A stretch of DNA of 64,000 nucleotides, taken from contig NZ_LJZS01000005.1 of assembly GCF_001314875.1 (NCBI RefSeq), positions 1-64,000 of the forward strand. Reading direction: 5' to 3'. The translations under genes were made by a program, and so were the position numbers. The first letter of the stretch is position 1. Every line of letters begins with the position of its first letter. Source of the stretch: Halomonas sp. HL-48 (lineage in GTDB: Bacteria; Pseudomonadota; Gammaproteobacteria; Pseudomonadales; Halomonadaceae). This document shows, piece by piece, positions 9,210 to 18,085 of the stretch. The notes beneath the pieces are model-generated. The model was given only the letters and a program-made list of their open reading frames with translations. It had not been told where the DNA came from and did no database searches.

Positions 9210-10240
9210 TGAACGCCAATGATATGAGCAATCAGTTCGCGCTTGATATGCAGGGCTTTCAGCGCATGCAGCACACGGCGAAAGTTGATCCGGAAGCGGG
9301 TGTCCAGTCAGCCGCGCAGCAGTTTGAAGCGCTTTTCGTGCAGATGATGATGAAAAGCATGCGCGATGCGATTCCCGAGTCTGGGTTGATGAACAGCAGC
9401 TCCACCGATACCTACCAAAAGATGCTGGACCAGCAGTGGTCACAGGTCATCGCCTCGCGGGGGGTTGGCCTGGCGGATGCATTGGTCGAACAGCTTGAAA
9501 GGCAAGGTTTGGTTCCCAAAGGTGAAGGGGGCTCATCCAGTGATGACGAGCAGATGCAGGCGCTGATGGCCGGCATTCCACGTGGCACCCCCCGTGTACT
9601 GGATAGCCCCCTTAATCCTGGCGATAAGCAGGTGCCCGATACACCTTCGGAACGTGATTTCATGGCCGAACTCGACGCGGTTCGCCAGGGCCAGGCGACG
9701 CAGGCCGAGCCTGCTCAGCCTGAGGCGTCTCGTCAAGCGACCGGTCAGCTGCCACACGTGAATCAATTTATGGAAACGCTGGCACCTTCCGCCCAGGCGG
9801 CGAGCCAAAGCACCGGGGTGCCCGCTGAACTGATTCTGGCCCAGGCAGCGTTGGAAACGGGCTGGGGTAAGCATGAAATTGCCAAGCAGAACGGCAGCAA
9901 CAGCCACAATGTGTTTGGCATCAAGGCGGGCCAGTCTTGGGATGGCGAAACCACTGACGTCGTGACGCATGAGTACATCAATGGCCGTCGCGAAAAGACA
10001 GTGGATACCTTCCGCGCCTACGACTCCTACGAGCATGCTTTCACTGACTACGCCAACCTGATTGGCAATAATCCCCGCTATGCCGGTGTGACTCAGGCCC
10101 CCTCAGCGGAGCTGGCGGCACGTGAACTGCAGCGTGGTGGCTATGCCACTGACCCGCACTATGCCGACAAGCTGGTGAGCGTAATGAATACCCTGGGCCC
10201 GATGCCGGATACTGGTAACTTCCTGGCAGATTCCCGATAA
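9209..10240 (+). CDS. flgJ: FlgJ, rod cap and peptidoglycan glucosaminidase
   Basis: A 343-residue two-domain protein. Residues ~30-110 form the rod-binding domain (QQFEALFVQMMMKSMRDAIP). The C-terminal half (about 185-330) is a glucosaminidase/muramidase domain with ILAQAALETGWGKHEI, whose Glu is the expected catalytic residue, and NVFGIKAG. A Gln/Ala/Pro-rich linker joins them. It clears peptidoglycan for rod growth. It is the last gene of the flgB operon; translation is coupled to flgI by the overlapping TGATG. Confidence 0.97.
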   Translation: MNANDMSNQFALDMQGFQRMQHTAKVDPEAGVQSAAQQFEALFVQMMMKSMRDAIPESGLMNSSSTDTYQKMLDQQWSQVIASRGVGLADALVEQLERQGLVPKGEGGSSSDDEQMQALMAGIPRGTPRVLDSPLNPGDKQVPDTPSERDFMAELDAVRQGQATQAEPAQPEASRQATGQLPHVNQFMETLAPSAQAASQSTGVPAELILAQAALETGWGKHEIAKQNGSNSHNVFGIKAGQSWDGETTDVVTHEYINGRREKTVDTFRAYDSYEHAFTDYANLIGNNPRYAGVTQAPSAELAARELQRGGYATDPHYADKLVSVMNTLGPMPDTGNFLADSR

Positions 10241-10248
10241 GCTGGCAT

Positions 10249-10275
10249 TCAAGTTTTGTACCGCACCGCCGATAA
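10249..10275 (+). promoter_or_regulatory. Sigma-28 (FliA) promoter of flgKL
   Basis: The -35 box TCAAGTTT (10249-10256), an 11-base spacer and the perfect -10 box GCCGATAA (10268-10275) lie 29 bases before the flgK start. Part of the -10 box is the left arm of an inverted repeat, GCCGATA-N7-TATCGGC (10268-10288). Confidence 0.9.
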
Positions 10276-10303
10276 AAGAAATATCGGCTAAAGGAATCGA
10301 ACC

Positions 10304-12214
10304 ATGAGCATGTTTTCTGTTGGGCTAAGCGGCTTAAACGCGGCGCAAAACTCGCTGAACACGACGAGTAACAATATCAGCAATGTGAATACCCCTGGCT
10401 ACAACCGTGAAATCACCAAGCTGGGTGAGGGTAGCGCGGGAACCGGCGGTGTTCAGGTTAACGATATTGAACGTCAATTTAACCAATACGTTGCTGATCA
10501 GCTCAACAGTGCCAAGACGGAGTCGAGTGCGCTGGAGACCTATTACAACCAGGTAAGCCAGATCGACAACCTGCTCGCCGACCGCGAGGCGGGGCTGTCG
10601 CCGTTGATGCAGAATTTCTTTTCGTCGATGGAAGACCTGGCCAGTTCACCGTCCGACCCGGCGGCTCGCCAGGGCGTGCTGGGTAACGTCGAAACGCTTA
10701 GCGCCCAGTTTCGCTCGTTCGATAGCTACCTGCAGGATATGCAGACCAATATCAACAGCCAGCTGAAAGACGAAGTTACCCAGATCAATAACACCACCGA
10801 GCAAGTCGCCGGCCTGAACAAAGAGATAGCACTGGCACGTGCGCGCACCGGCGAAGCGCCCAACAGTCTGCTCAATCAGCGCGACAAGTTGGTGTCGGAT
10901 CTGAATGAGCGTATGGACCTCCGCCTCAATATACAGGACGGCAAGACCTACAACATCAGCTTACCTAATGGGCAGCCATTGGTGTCAGGTACCGATTCTT
11001 TCGAGCTGGAAACCATGGAAGCTGATTACGACCCTCAGCGTACCGTGATTGGTTACCGAGACGGCGGCGGCAACCTGACCCAACTCGAAGAAGACACGGT
11101 CTCGGGAGGATCGCTGGGCGGTCTGATGAGCTTCCGCGAAGAGACCTTGGACAAAACCCAGAACCAGATCGGTCAGCTCGCCGTTTCACTCTCAACGGCG
11201 GTCAACGAGCAGCATAAACAAGGCGTTGATCTTAATGGCGACCAGGGGGGGGATTTATTCAATATTCGTGCTCCTCAGACCTACGGTTACGATGCCAACA
11301 GTGACGCGACCATTACGAGCGCGGCTTTTGATGCCGACCGTGCTGATGAACTTCGCGCGACTGACTACACCGTTAACTTTGACGAAAATGACGAACCAGT
11401 CGTAACACGTAATGACAATGGTCGCGTAGTGGAGTTTGATCAAGACGCCTGGGATGATGATGAGCAATTGAAGTTTGGCGGGTTGACCCTGGAATTTAGC
11501 AACACGCCGGCACCTGTAGAGGGCGACCAGTTTGAAATTCAACCGGTACGACGTGCTGGAGCTGGAATGGATTCCAATATCTCCGACCTCGACAAGATTG
11601 CTGCGGGTAGCTTCGCCGAGTTTGGAGGCGATGTGGATATTGGTAGCGTCAGCATGGCTGATGGTGCTTTATCAGTTGAAGATGACTATGCCTTTGAGGT
11701 GGACGATACAGGTAACGTCAGCGGTATTGAGCCAGCGACTGCAACGTTAACGGTTAACGGCGAGACTTTCGATCCGGCTACTGATTCCTTGGCTGAAGGT
11801 GATCGTGTCGAAATTGACGGCGTTGCGTTTACCCTTAACGGTTTGCCTGAAGCAGGTGAAACCGCAACGTTTACACTCGGTTTAAGCGACGCCAATACCG
11901 GTGACAACCGTAACGCCCTGGCAATGCAGGACCTGCAAAGTCAGGATATTGTCGGCGGTAGCGCCACGGTGAGTGGCGCCTATGGTTCAATGGTTAGCGA
12001 TGTAGGTAACCGGACCAATATTACTGAAGTGAACCTGGACGCCAGACAGGGTCTTACCGATCAATTAACCGCGGTCCAACAGTCTGAATCCGGGGTTAAT
12101 CTGGATGAGGAAGCGGCCAACTTGATTCGCTACCAACAGTTCTATCAGGCCAACGCGCGGGTGATCGACACGGCGGGCACGATAATGGACACCATTCTGA
12201 ATCTACGCGGTTAA
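10304..12214 (+). CDS. flgK: FlgK, hook-filament junction protein 1
   Basis: A 636-residue protein. The N-terminus has the rod/hook signature SLNTTSNNISNVNTPGYNRE, and the C-terminal helix has AANLIRYQQFYQANARVID. The central D2/D3 region (about 330-560) is longer and more acidic than in enteric FlgK (about 550 residues). It carries repeated short Asp/Glu-rich beta segments, as expected of a halophile surface protein. It is transcribed from the sigma-28 promoter directly upstream; flgL follows after 16 bases. Confidence 0.97.
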   Translation: MSMFSVGLSGLNAAQNSLNTTSNNISNVNTPGYNREITKLGEGSAGTGGVQVNDIERQFNQYVADQLNSAKTESSALETYYNQVSQIDNLLADREAGLSPLMQNFFSSMEDLASSPSDPAARQGVLGNVETLSAQFRSFDSYLQDMQTNINSQLKDEVTQINNTTEQVAGLNKEIALARARTGEAPNSLLNQRDKLVSDLNERMDLRLNIQDGKTYNISLPNGQPLVSGTDSFELETMEADYDPQRTVIGYRDGGGNLTQLEEDTVSGGSLGGLMSFREETLDKTQNQIGQLAVSLSTAVNEQHKQGVDLNGDQGGDLFNIRAPQTYGYDANSDATITSAAFDADRADELRATDYTVNFDENDEPVVTRNDNGRVVEFDQDAWDDDEQLKFGGLTLEFSNTPAPVEGDQFEIQPVRRAGAGMDSNISDLDKIAAGSFAEFGGDVDIGSVSMADGALSVEDDYAFEVDDTGNVSGIEPATATLTVNGETFDPATDSLAEGDRVEIDGVAFTLNGLPEAGETATFTLGLSDANTGDNRNALAMQDLQSQDIVGGSATVSGAYGSMVSDVGNRTNITEVNLDARQGLTDQLTAVQQSESGVNLDEEAANLIRYQQFYQANARVIDTAGTIMDTILNLRG

Positions 12215-12230
12215 TCGAGGATAGTCTGCC

Positions 12231-13484
12231 ATGCGTATTAGCAGCGTTACCATGTTTGAGCAAAGCACGGCGTCAATGAATCGCCAGCAAAGCGATTTTT
12301 TGAAAGTCAGCCAGCAAATTGCCAGCGGGCGCCGTGTGGTAAACCCCTCTGACGACCCTCAGTCCGCCTCGCGCGCTGTGGGCGTTGATCAGGCCAAGGC
12401 CGTTACTGAACAGTACGGAGATGCCCGCACCTCGGCGCGTAACTCGCTGGCGCAAACGGAAAGCATTCTCAATAGCACGAGTGATGCGATCACCAGCGCC
12501 AAGACGCTGCTGGTCCAGGCTTCCAGCGATACGCTGAGTGATGTTGATCGTGAGTCAATCGCCAGCGAGCTTAAAGGCGTCTATGAGACCATGCTTGGTC
12601 AGGCAAATGCCACGGATGGTAACGGACGCTATCTGTTTGGCGGCTACAACGACAAAAACCCTCCCTATGTTAAACAGGGAGAAACAGCTGTATACCAAGG
12701 TGATGACCGGGCCCGAGAGCAGCGCGTTGATGCATCTCGTCTAATGCCAGTCACCGAAAATGGCATTTCCATTTTCCAGAGTGTGCCGAGTAGTGCGGGC
12801 TATGTGGCTGAAGCTGACAATGCCAATACAGGTAACGTTACCTTTAGTGGGCCTCAGGTTCGCGATGTTAACGACGAGGGCTATGGCGATAGCTATCGCA
12901 TTCAGTTCGATGAAGATGCTGGGAACCCTACCTATAGCATCCAAACCTACGACGAAGGTGCTGGAGACTGGATTGCCTACGATCCCGATGGTGATGAAGC
13001 TTTTACCGATCAAGAATATACCTCCGGTGAAACCATTTCGTTCGGTGGCCTGAATGTTGACCTCAAAGGCGATCCAGAGGTGGGTGATGAAATTCTGGTC
13101 GCACAGGCGGGTAGCGAGCAGCGTGAACCCAATCTATTTCGCACTATGGAAGAAGCTATTCGTGTTTTAGAGAAACCGGCCGAAACCGCGACCGAGAAAG
13201 CTGACCTTAAAAATACGCTCAAGACCTCCATGCGTGATTTGGACAATAGCCTGGATAATGTTCTCACAGTGCGAGCTTCAGCGGGTGCACGGCTCAATGA
13301 GCTTGATGTGATTGACGCCGTGGGCAGTAATCGTAGCCTCAACTACGAGCAGACGCTGTCTGATCTGGTGGATCTTGATTATAACGAGGCCATTTCCGAA
13401 TATAGTTTGCGCCAGGTAGGCTTGCAGGCGTCGCAGAAAGCCTTTGTCGACGTTAAGGGCATGTCGCTGTTCGACTACCTATAG
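12231..13484 (+). CDS. flgL: FlgL, hook-filament junction protein 3
   Basis: A 417-residue flagellin-like junction protein starting MRISSVTMFEQSTASMNRQQ, with QIASGRRVVNPSDDPQSASRAV near residue 30 and a C-terminal SLRQVGLQASQKAFVDVKGMSLFDYL. It links FlgK to the flagellin filament. It is longer than the ~310-residue enteric FlgL because of an acidic central insertion around residues 170-300. The operon ends at a terminator 27 bases after the stop. Confidence 0.96.
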   Translation: MRISSVTMFEQSTASMNRQQSDFLKVSQQIASGRRVVNPSDDPQSASRAVGVDQAKAVTEQYGDARTSARNSLAQTESILNSTSDAITSAKTLLVQASSDTLSDVDRESIASELKGVYETMLGQANATDGNGRYLFGGYNDKNPPYVKQGETAVYQGDDRAREQRVDASRLMPVTENGISIFQSVPSSAGYVAEADNANTGNVTFSGPQVRDVNDEGYGDSYRIQFDEDAGNPTYSIQTYDEGAGDWIAYDPDGDEAFTDQEYTSGETISFGGLNVDLKGDPEVGDEILVAQAGSEQREPNLFRTMEEAIRVLEKPAETATEKADLKNTLKTSMRDLDNSLDNVLTVRASAGARLNELDVIDAVGSNRSLNYEQTLSDLVDLDYNEAISEYSLRQVGLQASQKAFVDVKGMSLFDYL

Positions 13485-13510
13485 TCTCTGATAAGACGTA
13501 CGCTGGAAAC

Positions 13511-13538
13511 GCCCTTTGCCTTATGCAAGGGGCTTTTT
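13511..13538 (+). terminator. Terminator after flgKL (partly bidirectional)
   Basis: A 9-bp stem (13511-13519 with 13525-13533, one wobble pair), a 5-base loop and five Ts end the flgKL transcript. It lies between flgL and the convergent fliR. On the minus strand the hairpin is followed only by GTTTCC, so it is weaker in that direction. Confidence 0.85.
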
Positions 13539-13548
13539 GTTGTGTCGT

Positions 13549-14340
13549 TCAAGATAACGGCGCCATGGTATCAATCAGGCTTTGCATAAAGTCGATGCCC
13601 TGACTGAAGAGGCGCTGCAGAAAGCGTTCGATGTCGGTCATCAGCACCATCAATAATATTAACCCCACGGTTAACGACGTCGGAAAACCGATATTAAACA
13701 CGGTTAACTGCGGTGCCGAGCGATTCAAAATACCCAGCGCTAAATTGATAATCAGCAGCGACCCCACCAGCGGTAAGGCCAGCAGCATGCCGGAGGCAAA
13801 GATGGTGCCCGCGTACCTGGCAAGTAGTTCGAAGGCATTGGGGTTGAGCGTTCCGATGCCGATCGGCAGGCTCTGGAAGCTCATCACCAGGGTTTCCAGC
13901 ACCATCAGATGCCCGTTGAGTGCCAAAAACATCAGCAGCGTGATCATATACAGGATCCGCGATAACACCATGATGTTGGTGCCGCTGGACATGTCAAAGA
14001 AGCTGGCAAAGGCCAGCCCCATCTGCAGGCCGATGAACTCCCCCGCTGCCTGAGCGACGGCAAATACGATGTGCATCACCATGCCAATTGCGATGCCAAT
14101 CAGGATCTGCTCGACCATGATGCCCGCGCCGGCCCAGGACATGAGCGGGACGTCGGGCATGGGGGGGAGAATCGGCGCGATCACGACCGCCACCACGGCG
14201 GCGAGACCTATCTTGGCCTGATTGGGTACGCTGGAGTGCCCCCAGAGGGGCGCTGCTGCCATAAAGGCGGTAATACGCGCGAAGGGCCAGATAAACGCCA
14301 CCAGCCATGCCTGCAGCTGGGCAAAGGTGACCTCGACCAT
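13549..14340 (-). CDS. fliR: FliR, export gate membrane protein
   Basis: A 263-residue integral membrane protein with about six hydrophobic helices: an N-terminal FAQLQAWLVAFIWPFARITAF, a central IGLQMGLAFASFFD and NPNAFELLARYAGTIFASGMLLALP. With FliP and FliQ it forms the core export gate of the flagellar type III apparatus. It is the last gene of the fliLMNOPQR run, four bases after fliQ. Confidence 0.96.
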   Translation of the reverse strand: MVEVTFAQLQAWLVAFIWPFARITAFMAAAPLWGHSSVPNQAKIGLAAVVAVVIAPILPPMPDVPLMSWAGAGIMVEQILIGIAIGMVMHIVFAVAQAAGEFIGLQMGLAFASFFDMSSGTNIMVLSRILYMITLLMFLALNGHLMVLETLVMSFQSLPIGIGTLNPNAFELLARYAGTIFASGMLLALPLVGSLLIINLALGILNRSAPQLTVFNIGFPTSLTVGLILLMVLMTDIERFLQRLFSQGIDFMQSLIDTMAPLS

Positions 14341-14344
14341 TGGC

Positions 14345-14614
14345 TTACATCACCATGCTGGGAATATTAGTGAACAAGCGATGGGTGAAGTCGGTGATCA
14401 GGCCAATCAGCCAAGGGCCCGCCAGTACCAGCACGGCAAAGACCGCCAGTATTTTGGGAATGAACGTCAGCGTCATTTCGTTGATTTGTGTGGCGGCTTG
14501 AAACAGGCTGATGATCAAACCGGTAAACAGGGCGGCAAGCAGCATGGGTCCGGCGAGAAATAACGTGACCCGCATGCCTTGATACGCGATCGTCATGACC
14601 ATTTCAGGGGTCAT
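14345..14614 (-). CDS. fliQ: FliQ, export gate membrane protein
   Basis: An 89-residue two-helix membrane protein of standard FliQ length. The first helix includes VTLFLAGPMLLAALFTGLII and the second ILAVFAVLVLAGPWLIGLI. Between them lies the conserved loop SLFQAATQINEMTLTFIPK. It is part of the FliPQR gate. Confidence 0.97.
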   Translation of the reverse strand: MTPEMVMTIAYQGMRVTLFLAGPMLLAALFTGLIISLFQAATQINEMTLTFIPKILAVFAVLVLAGPWLIGLITDFTHRLFTNIPSMVM

Positions 14615-14641
14615 ATGTAGCCTCCAGCGTCGCAGTGACGG

Positions 14642-15418
14642 CTATATCATATAAAAGCTTTCAGCTAACGAACCGACAATCAGTTGCCAACCGTCTACCA
14701 GGACAAACAGCATTAGTTTAAAGGGCAGTGAAATGGTGATGGGGGGAACCATCATCATACCCAGGGCCATCAGCGTGCTGGCGACCACCAGGTCAATGAT
14801 CAAGAAAGGAATAAAAATTGTAAAACCGATCTGAAAAGCCGTTTTCAGCTCGCTTGTCACAAATGCCGGTAGCAGGACACGCATGGGCAGGTCATCAGGC
14901 CCCTGCATTGGCCCCACATCGGCAAGGCGGACAAACAGTGCCAAGTCAGGCTCACGCGTCTGGGCAAGCATGAACTCACGAAACGGCACCTGCGCCAAAC
15001 GCAAAAATTCCTCAAAGTTGATCGTTTCTTCGCTTAACGGTACCCAGGCGGTGTCATATACCTGAGCCAGCACCGGCGACATGATGAAAAACGTCAAAAA
15101 CAGCGCGATACCCAACAGCACCTGATTGGGGGGTGTCGCCTGTGTGCCCATGGCGGTCCGCAGCAAGCTCAAGACAATGATGATGCGCGTGAAGCTGGTC
15201 ATCATCAACAGCATGGAGGGGAGAAACGCCAGCGAGCTTAAAAATAACAGGGTTTGCAGGGAAACCGACCACTGCTGCCCCCCATCCTCAAGCGGCTGAG
15301 TGGTGATGCCGGGAAGCTCCTGGGCGCTGACCACAAGTGGGAACAGGCAGGCGACGACTAGGACAATAAGCCACTGCCAGCGCAGGCAACGCGGCCAATG
15401 TAACGCAACAATCCTCAT
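14642..15418 (-). CDS. fliP: FliP, export gate membrane protein
   Basis: A 258-residue protein with a cleavable N-terminal signal segment (about 1-32, ending LVVSA-QE) and four further membrane helices. Conserved FliP motifs include [38 protein letters not shown] and a C-terminal [21 protein letters not shown]. It forms the pentameric core of the export gate. Its start overlaps the fliO stop. Confidence 0.97.
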   Translation of the reverse strand: MRIVALHWPRCLRWQWLIVLVVACLFPLVVSAQELPGITTQPLEDGGQQWSVSLQTLLFLSSLAFLPSMLLMMTSFTRIIIVLSLLRTAMGTQATPPNQVLLGIALFLTFFIMSPVLAQVYDTAWVPLSEETINFEEFLRLAQVPFREFMLAQTREPDLALFVRLADVGPMQGPDDLPMRVLLPAFVTSELKTAFQIGFTIFIPFLIIDLVVASTLMALGMMMVPPITISLPFKLMLFVLVDGWQLIVGSLAESFYMI

Positions 15419-15870
15419 GGGGTTCGGTCTGTTTCTGAGGTAGATGGGGGCGTTTTAACCCGATGTTTTTTGGTGACATTGTGCGCGAGCGCCTGGGAAA
15501 AACGTTTTGCAAAGCTGGATGGCGCGACTGGAGGTTCATCCTCCACCGGTGCTGCCGGCGCCGGACGCTCATGCAGTTTGGTAATCCGCCCACTGCCAAC
15601 GCCCAGCACTAGCCAGGTATCTTCGACCTGCACGATCACCACGCGCTCACGGTTGCCCACGGCGGTACTGCCGATCAGCTGCAGATGACCACCAGCGCGC
15701 TTGGCGTTGCCGAGCCGCTTGAGTAAGGCGGTGCACAGCAGGATGATCGCGATAACCAGCGCCAATGCGGCTGCCGTCTTGCCGATCATGGCCATGCCGA
15801 TCAGCGAGTCGCCGCCGCTACTTAGTGCGTCGAGCGAGCTGCTGGGCGTTGAGGCGGTTTCACTGCTCAT
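15415..15870 (-). CDS. fliO: FliO, export gate assembly protein
   Basis: A 151-residue protein with one membrane helix ([22 protein letters not shown]) followed by a cytoplasmic domain with the FliO-type [27 protein letters not shown]. The family promotes FliP oligomerisation and is not part of the final gate. It overlaps both fliN and fliP by four bases. Confidence 0.94.
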   Translation of the reverse strand: MSSETASTPSSSLDALSSGGDSLIGMAMIGKTAAALALVIAIILLCTALLKRLGNAKRAGGHLQLIGSTAVGNRERVVIVQVEDTWLVLGVGSGRITKLHERPAPAAPVEDEPPVAPSSFAKRFSQALAHNVTKKHRVKTPPSTSETDRTP

Positions 15871-16391
15871 CGGTTCAGTTTGTGAATGCGCTCGGAGGGT
15901 GTGATGATCTCAGTGATACGGATGCCGTACTTGTCTTCAATGACGACCACTTCGCCTTGGGCAATCAAGTAGCCGTTGATCAGAATATCCATCGGCTCGC
16001 CGGCAAGCCCTTCGAGCTCTATCACCGACCCCTGCGCCAGCTCGAGGAGCTGTTTAATGGTCAGTTTGGTACGGCCCAGCTCAACGGTGAGCTTGACCGG
16101 AATATCCATGATCATTTCAAGATCACGTGACGATGTTGCGCTGCTTTCCTGTGTCAGCGGACGAAACACATCATCGCTGGCCACCTTGGCTTCGCTGGAA
16201 GGCGCTTCCTCGGGCTCGCCGGCATCCTCAGCGGTCGCGTCTTCCTCGGCAGACTGCTGTTCGGCCATGGCGGCGGCCCAGGGATCTTCATCCTCACCGT
16301 CGGCCGTGTTTTCTTCCTGCTCCTGTTCCGACATGGCAGACGCCCAGTCGTCGTCAGAGATGTTCTGATCGGGTTTATTAGGATCCGTCAT
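15867..16391 (-). CDS. fliN: FliN, C-ring switch protein
   Basis: A 174-residue protein. The C-terminal ~90 residues form the SpoA domain (MDIPVKLTVELGRTKLTIKQ, GEVVVIEDKYGIRITEI). The N-terminal ~80 residues are a disordered, extremely acidic Asp/Glu/Ala linker, longer than in E. coli FliN (137 residues). With FliM and FliG it forms the switch ring and, with FliH, docks the export ATPase. It overlaps fliM by four bases. Confidence 0.97.
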   Translation of the reverse strand: MTDPNKPDQNISDDDWASAMSEQEQEENTADGEDEDPWAAAMAEQQSAEEDATAEDAGEPEEAPSSEAKVASDDVFRPLTQESSATSSRDLEMIMDIPVKLTVELGRTKLTIKQLLELAQGSVIELEGLAGEPMDILINGYLIAQGEVVVIEDKYGIRITEIITPSERIHKLNR

Positions 16392-17443
16392 GCTTTAGAT
16401 TCCTTGGCTTTCTGTCGCGTCGACCCTTTAATAAAGTCGTTGGACGGTACATTGTTCATCGCGGCGTGATCGATCATGCGCTTGACACGCAAGGCGCGCT
16501 GTTGTCGTTGACTACCGTATTCACATTCCATCACCGGCACGCCATCGACGTTCGCCGTGACCGTTGAGGGGATTTCTAATGGCAGTACATCACCCTTTTT
16601 GAGCCCCATTACATGGGCAATACGGCTGGGTATCTGGGCAAACTCGGCCACCAATTCGACTTCTGACTGGCGCAGCTCGCTGGCCATGCGGCGTGACCAG
16701 GTGCCGTCCTGATCATGATTGCTGTCGTTGATCGGGTTTGCCAAAAGATCACGTAGCGGCTCGATCATGGCGTAAGGCATGCAGACCTGAAAGCTGCTCG
16801 ACAGGTTGCCGACTTCAATATTGAACTTGGTATTCACCACGATTTCATTGGGCGAATTGGTGATGTTGGCAAACTTGGACTGTACTTCCGAACGCAAAAA
16901 ACTGATGTCCAACGGATACACTACTTTCCAGGCTTCCTGGTAGGCATCGATGGCAAGGCCCAGCAGGCGGTGGATAATCCGCTGTTCCGTATTGGTAAAC
17001 TCGCGCCCATCTGACTTAGTGACGAAGCGGCCGTCACCGCCGAACAGGTTATCGACCACCATGAACACCAAATTGGGCGGAAACACAATCAAGCTTGAGC
17101 CGCGCAACGGGCGCATGGAAACAATATTCAAGTTGGTCGGTACGGGCACATTACGCGAAAAATCGCTGAAGCTCTGGTAACGAACCGACTCAACGGTGAT
17201 ATCGGCACTGCGCCTGAGCAAATTGAACAGGCCCGTGCGGAAGTAGCGCGCAAAGCGCTCATTAATAAAGTCCAGGGCGTGCAGGCGCTCGCGAATAACA
17301 CGGTGCTGCGTGGACGGATCATAGGGGCGAACCCGGGATTCATCCTGCGACTGAGCCGATGACGTCGACGACTCGTCATCACCACTGACCCCTTTTAGGA
17401 GGGCATCAATTTCTTCCTGGGACAGTAGATCGTCCTGCGACAT
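16388..17443 (-). CDS. fliM: FliM, C-ring switch protein and CheY-P receptor
   Basis: A 351-residue protein. The N-terminus DLLSQEEIDALLKGV is the CheY-phosphate binding peptide. A CheC-like middle domain (about 45-230, with GSSLIVFPPNLVFMVVDNLFGG) binds FliG, and a C-terminal SpoA domain contacts FliN. It changes the rotation direction of the motor on CheY-P binding. Its start lies 21 bases after the fliL stop. Confidence 0.97.
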   Translation of the reverse strand: MSQDDLLSQEEIDALLKGVSGDDESSTSSAQSQDESRVRPYDPSTQHRVIRERLHALDFINERFARYFRTGLFNLLRRSADITVESVRYQSFSDFSRNVPVPTNLNIVSMRPLRGSSLIVFPPNLVFMVVDNLFGGDGRFVTKSDGREFTNTEQRIIHRLLGLAIDAYQEAWKVVYPLDISFLRSEVQSKFANITNSPNEIVVNTKFNIEVGNLSSSFQVCMPYAMIEPLRDLLANPINDSNHDQDGTWSRRMASELRQSEVELVAEFAQIPSRIAHVMGLKKGDVLPLEIPSTVTANVDGVPVMECEYGSQRQQRALRVKRMIDHAAMNNVPSNDFIKGSTRQKAKESKA

Positions 17444-17464
17444 GAACGGCTCCAGTTCCCGAGA

Positions 17465-17938
17465 TTATTGCACAATGAATTCAGTAAACAGCACTTCACG
17501 CAATTCAAGTGAGGGCTGGTTTTCATCGAAGGGCTCGCTGAGCCTTTCGTTGATCGTACTCGCGAGTTGCTGCTTGCCTTCTGAAGAAGTCAGGTCGCCT
17601 GCTTCCTGGCCTGATAAGACGGTGAGCAATCGGCTTCGAACCTGCGGCATGTGCTCCTCGAGCAACTCGCGGGTTTCCTCATTCTCAACCCGAAGGGTAA
17701 TACCGGTATACAGCAAGCGCGTGCCATGCCGGTCATCGGCCAGGTTGACGGTAAACGGCTCGATGGTCAAAAACACCGGTGGCTGAGGTTCCGCTGCCTG
17801 TTCCTCGGCGTCTTCCGGGGTGTCGTCACGGTCATCCAATACCATATAAATGGCGGCTGCTGCGCCGGCAGAGGAGAGCAGCACTAGAATGATCATTACC
17901 CAGAGCAGTTTTTTTGGTCCGCCGCTTGATTCAGCCAT
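17465..17938 (-). CDS. fliL: FliL, basal-body-associated stator modulator
   Basis: A 157-residue single-span membrane protein: a short cytoplasmic N-terminus, a helix at about residues 9-30 (KLLWVMIILVLLSSAGAAAA), an acidic linker, and a periplasmic SPFH-like domain (FLTIEPFTVNLADD). FliL proteins stabilise stators around the basal body. The ATG at 17938 (MAESSGG) is preferred over upstream codons at 17995 and 17959 because GGGA lies seven bases before it. It is the first gene of the fliLMNOPQR part. Confidence 0.95.
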   Translation of the reverse strand: MAESSGGPKKLLWVMIILVLLSSAGAAAAIYMVLDDRDDTPEDAEEQAAEPQPPVFLTIEPFTVNLADDRHGTRLLYTGITLRVENEETRELLEEHMPQVRSRLLTVLSGQEAGDLTSSEGKQQLASTINERLSEPFDENQPSLELREVLFTEFIVQ

Positions 17939-18000
17939 TGGTCGTTCCCGTATCTCCATGCGTGGCGTTAACGTGGCATTATGCCTAAAGCGCATGCTGG

Positions 18001-18085
18001 TGATGAAATGAACAGGCTCGCTTGGCGAGCCTATCTTTTGGTTTAGCTTTCACTGGCCCATTATAGGAGGGCCAATATCCGTCAA
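18001..18085 (-). promoter_or_regulatory. fliK-fliL intergenic region: candidate promoter and two hairpins
   Basis: The 143-bp gap between fliK and fliL is the longest in this 11-kb run. On the minus strand it holds TATAAT (18065-18060) with TTGACG (18085-18080) only 14 bases upstream. It also has an inverted repeat TGGCCC/GGGCCA around the TATAAT and a perfect AGGCTCGC/GCGAGCCT hairpin further down. In E. coli fliLMNOPQR is a separate FlhDC-dependent operon, so an internal promoter is plausible. The short -10/-35 spacing makes a plain sigma-70 reading weak. Confidence 0.4.
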
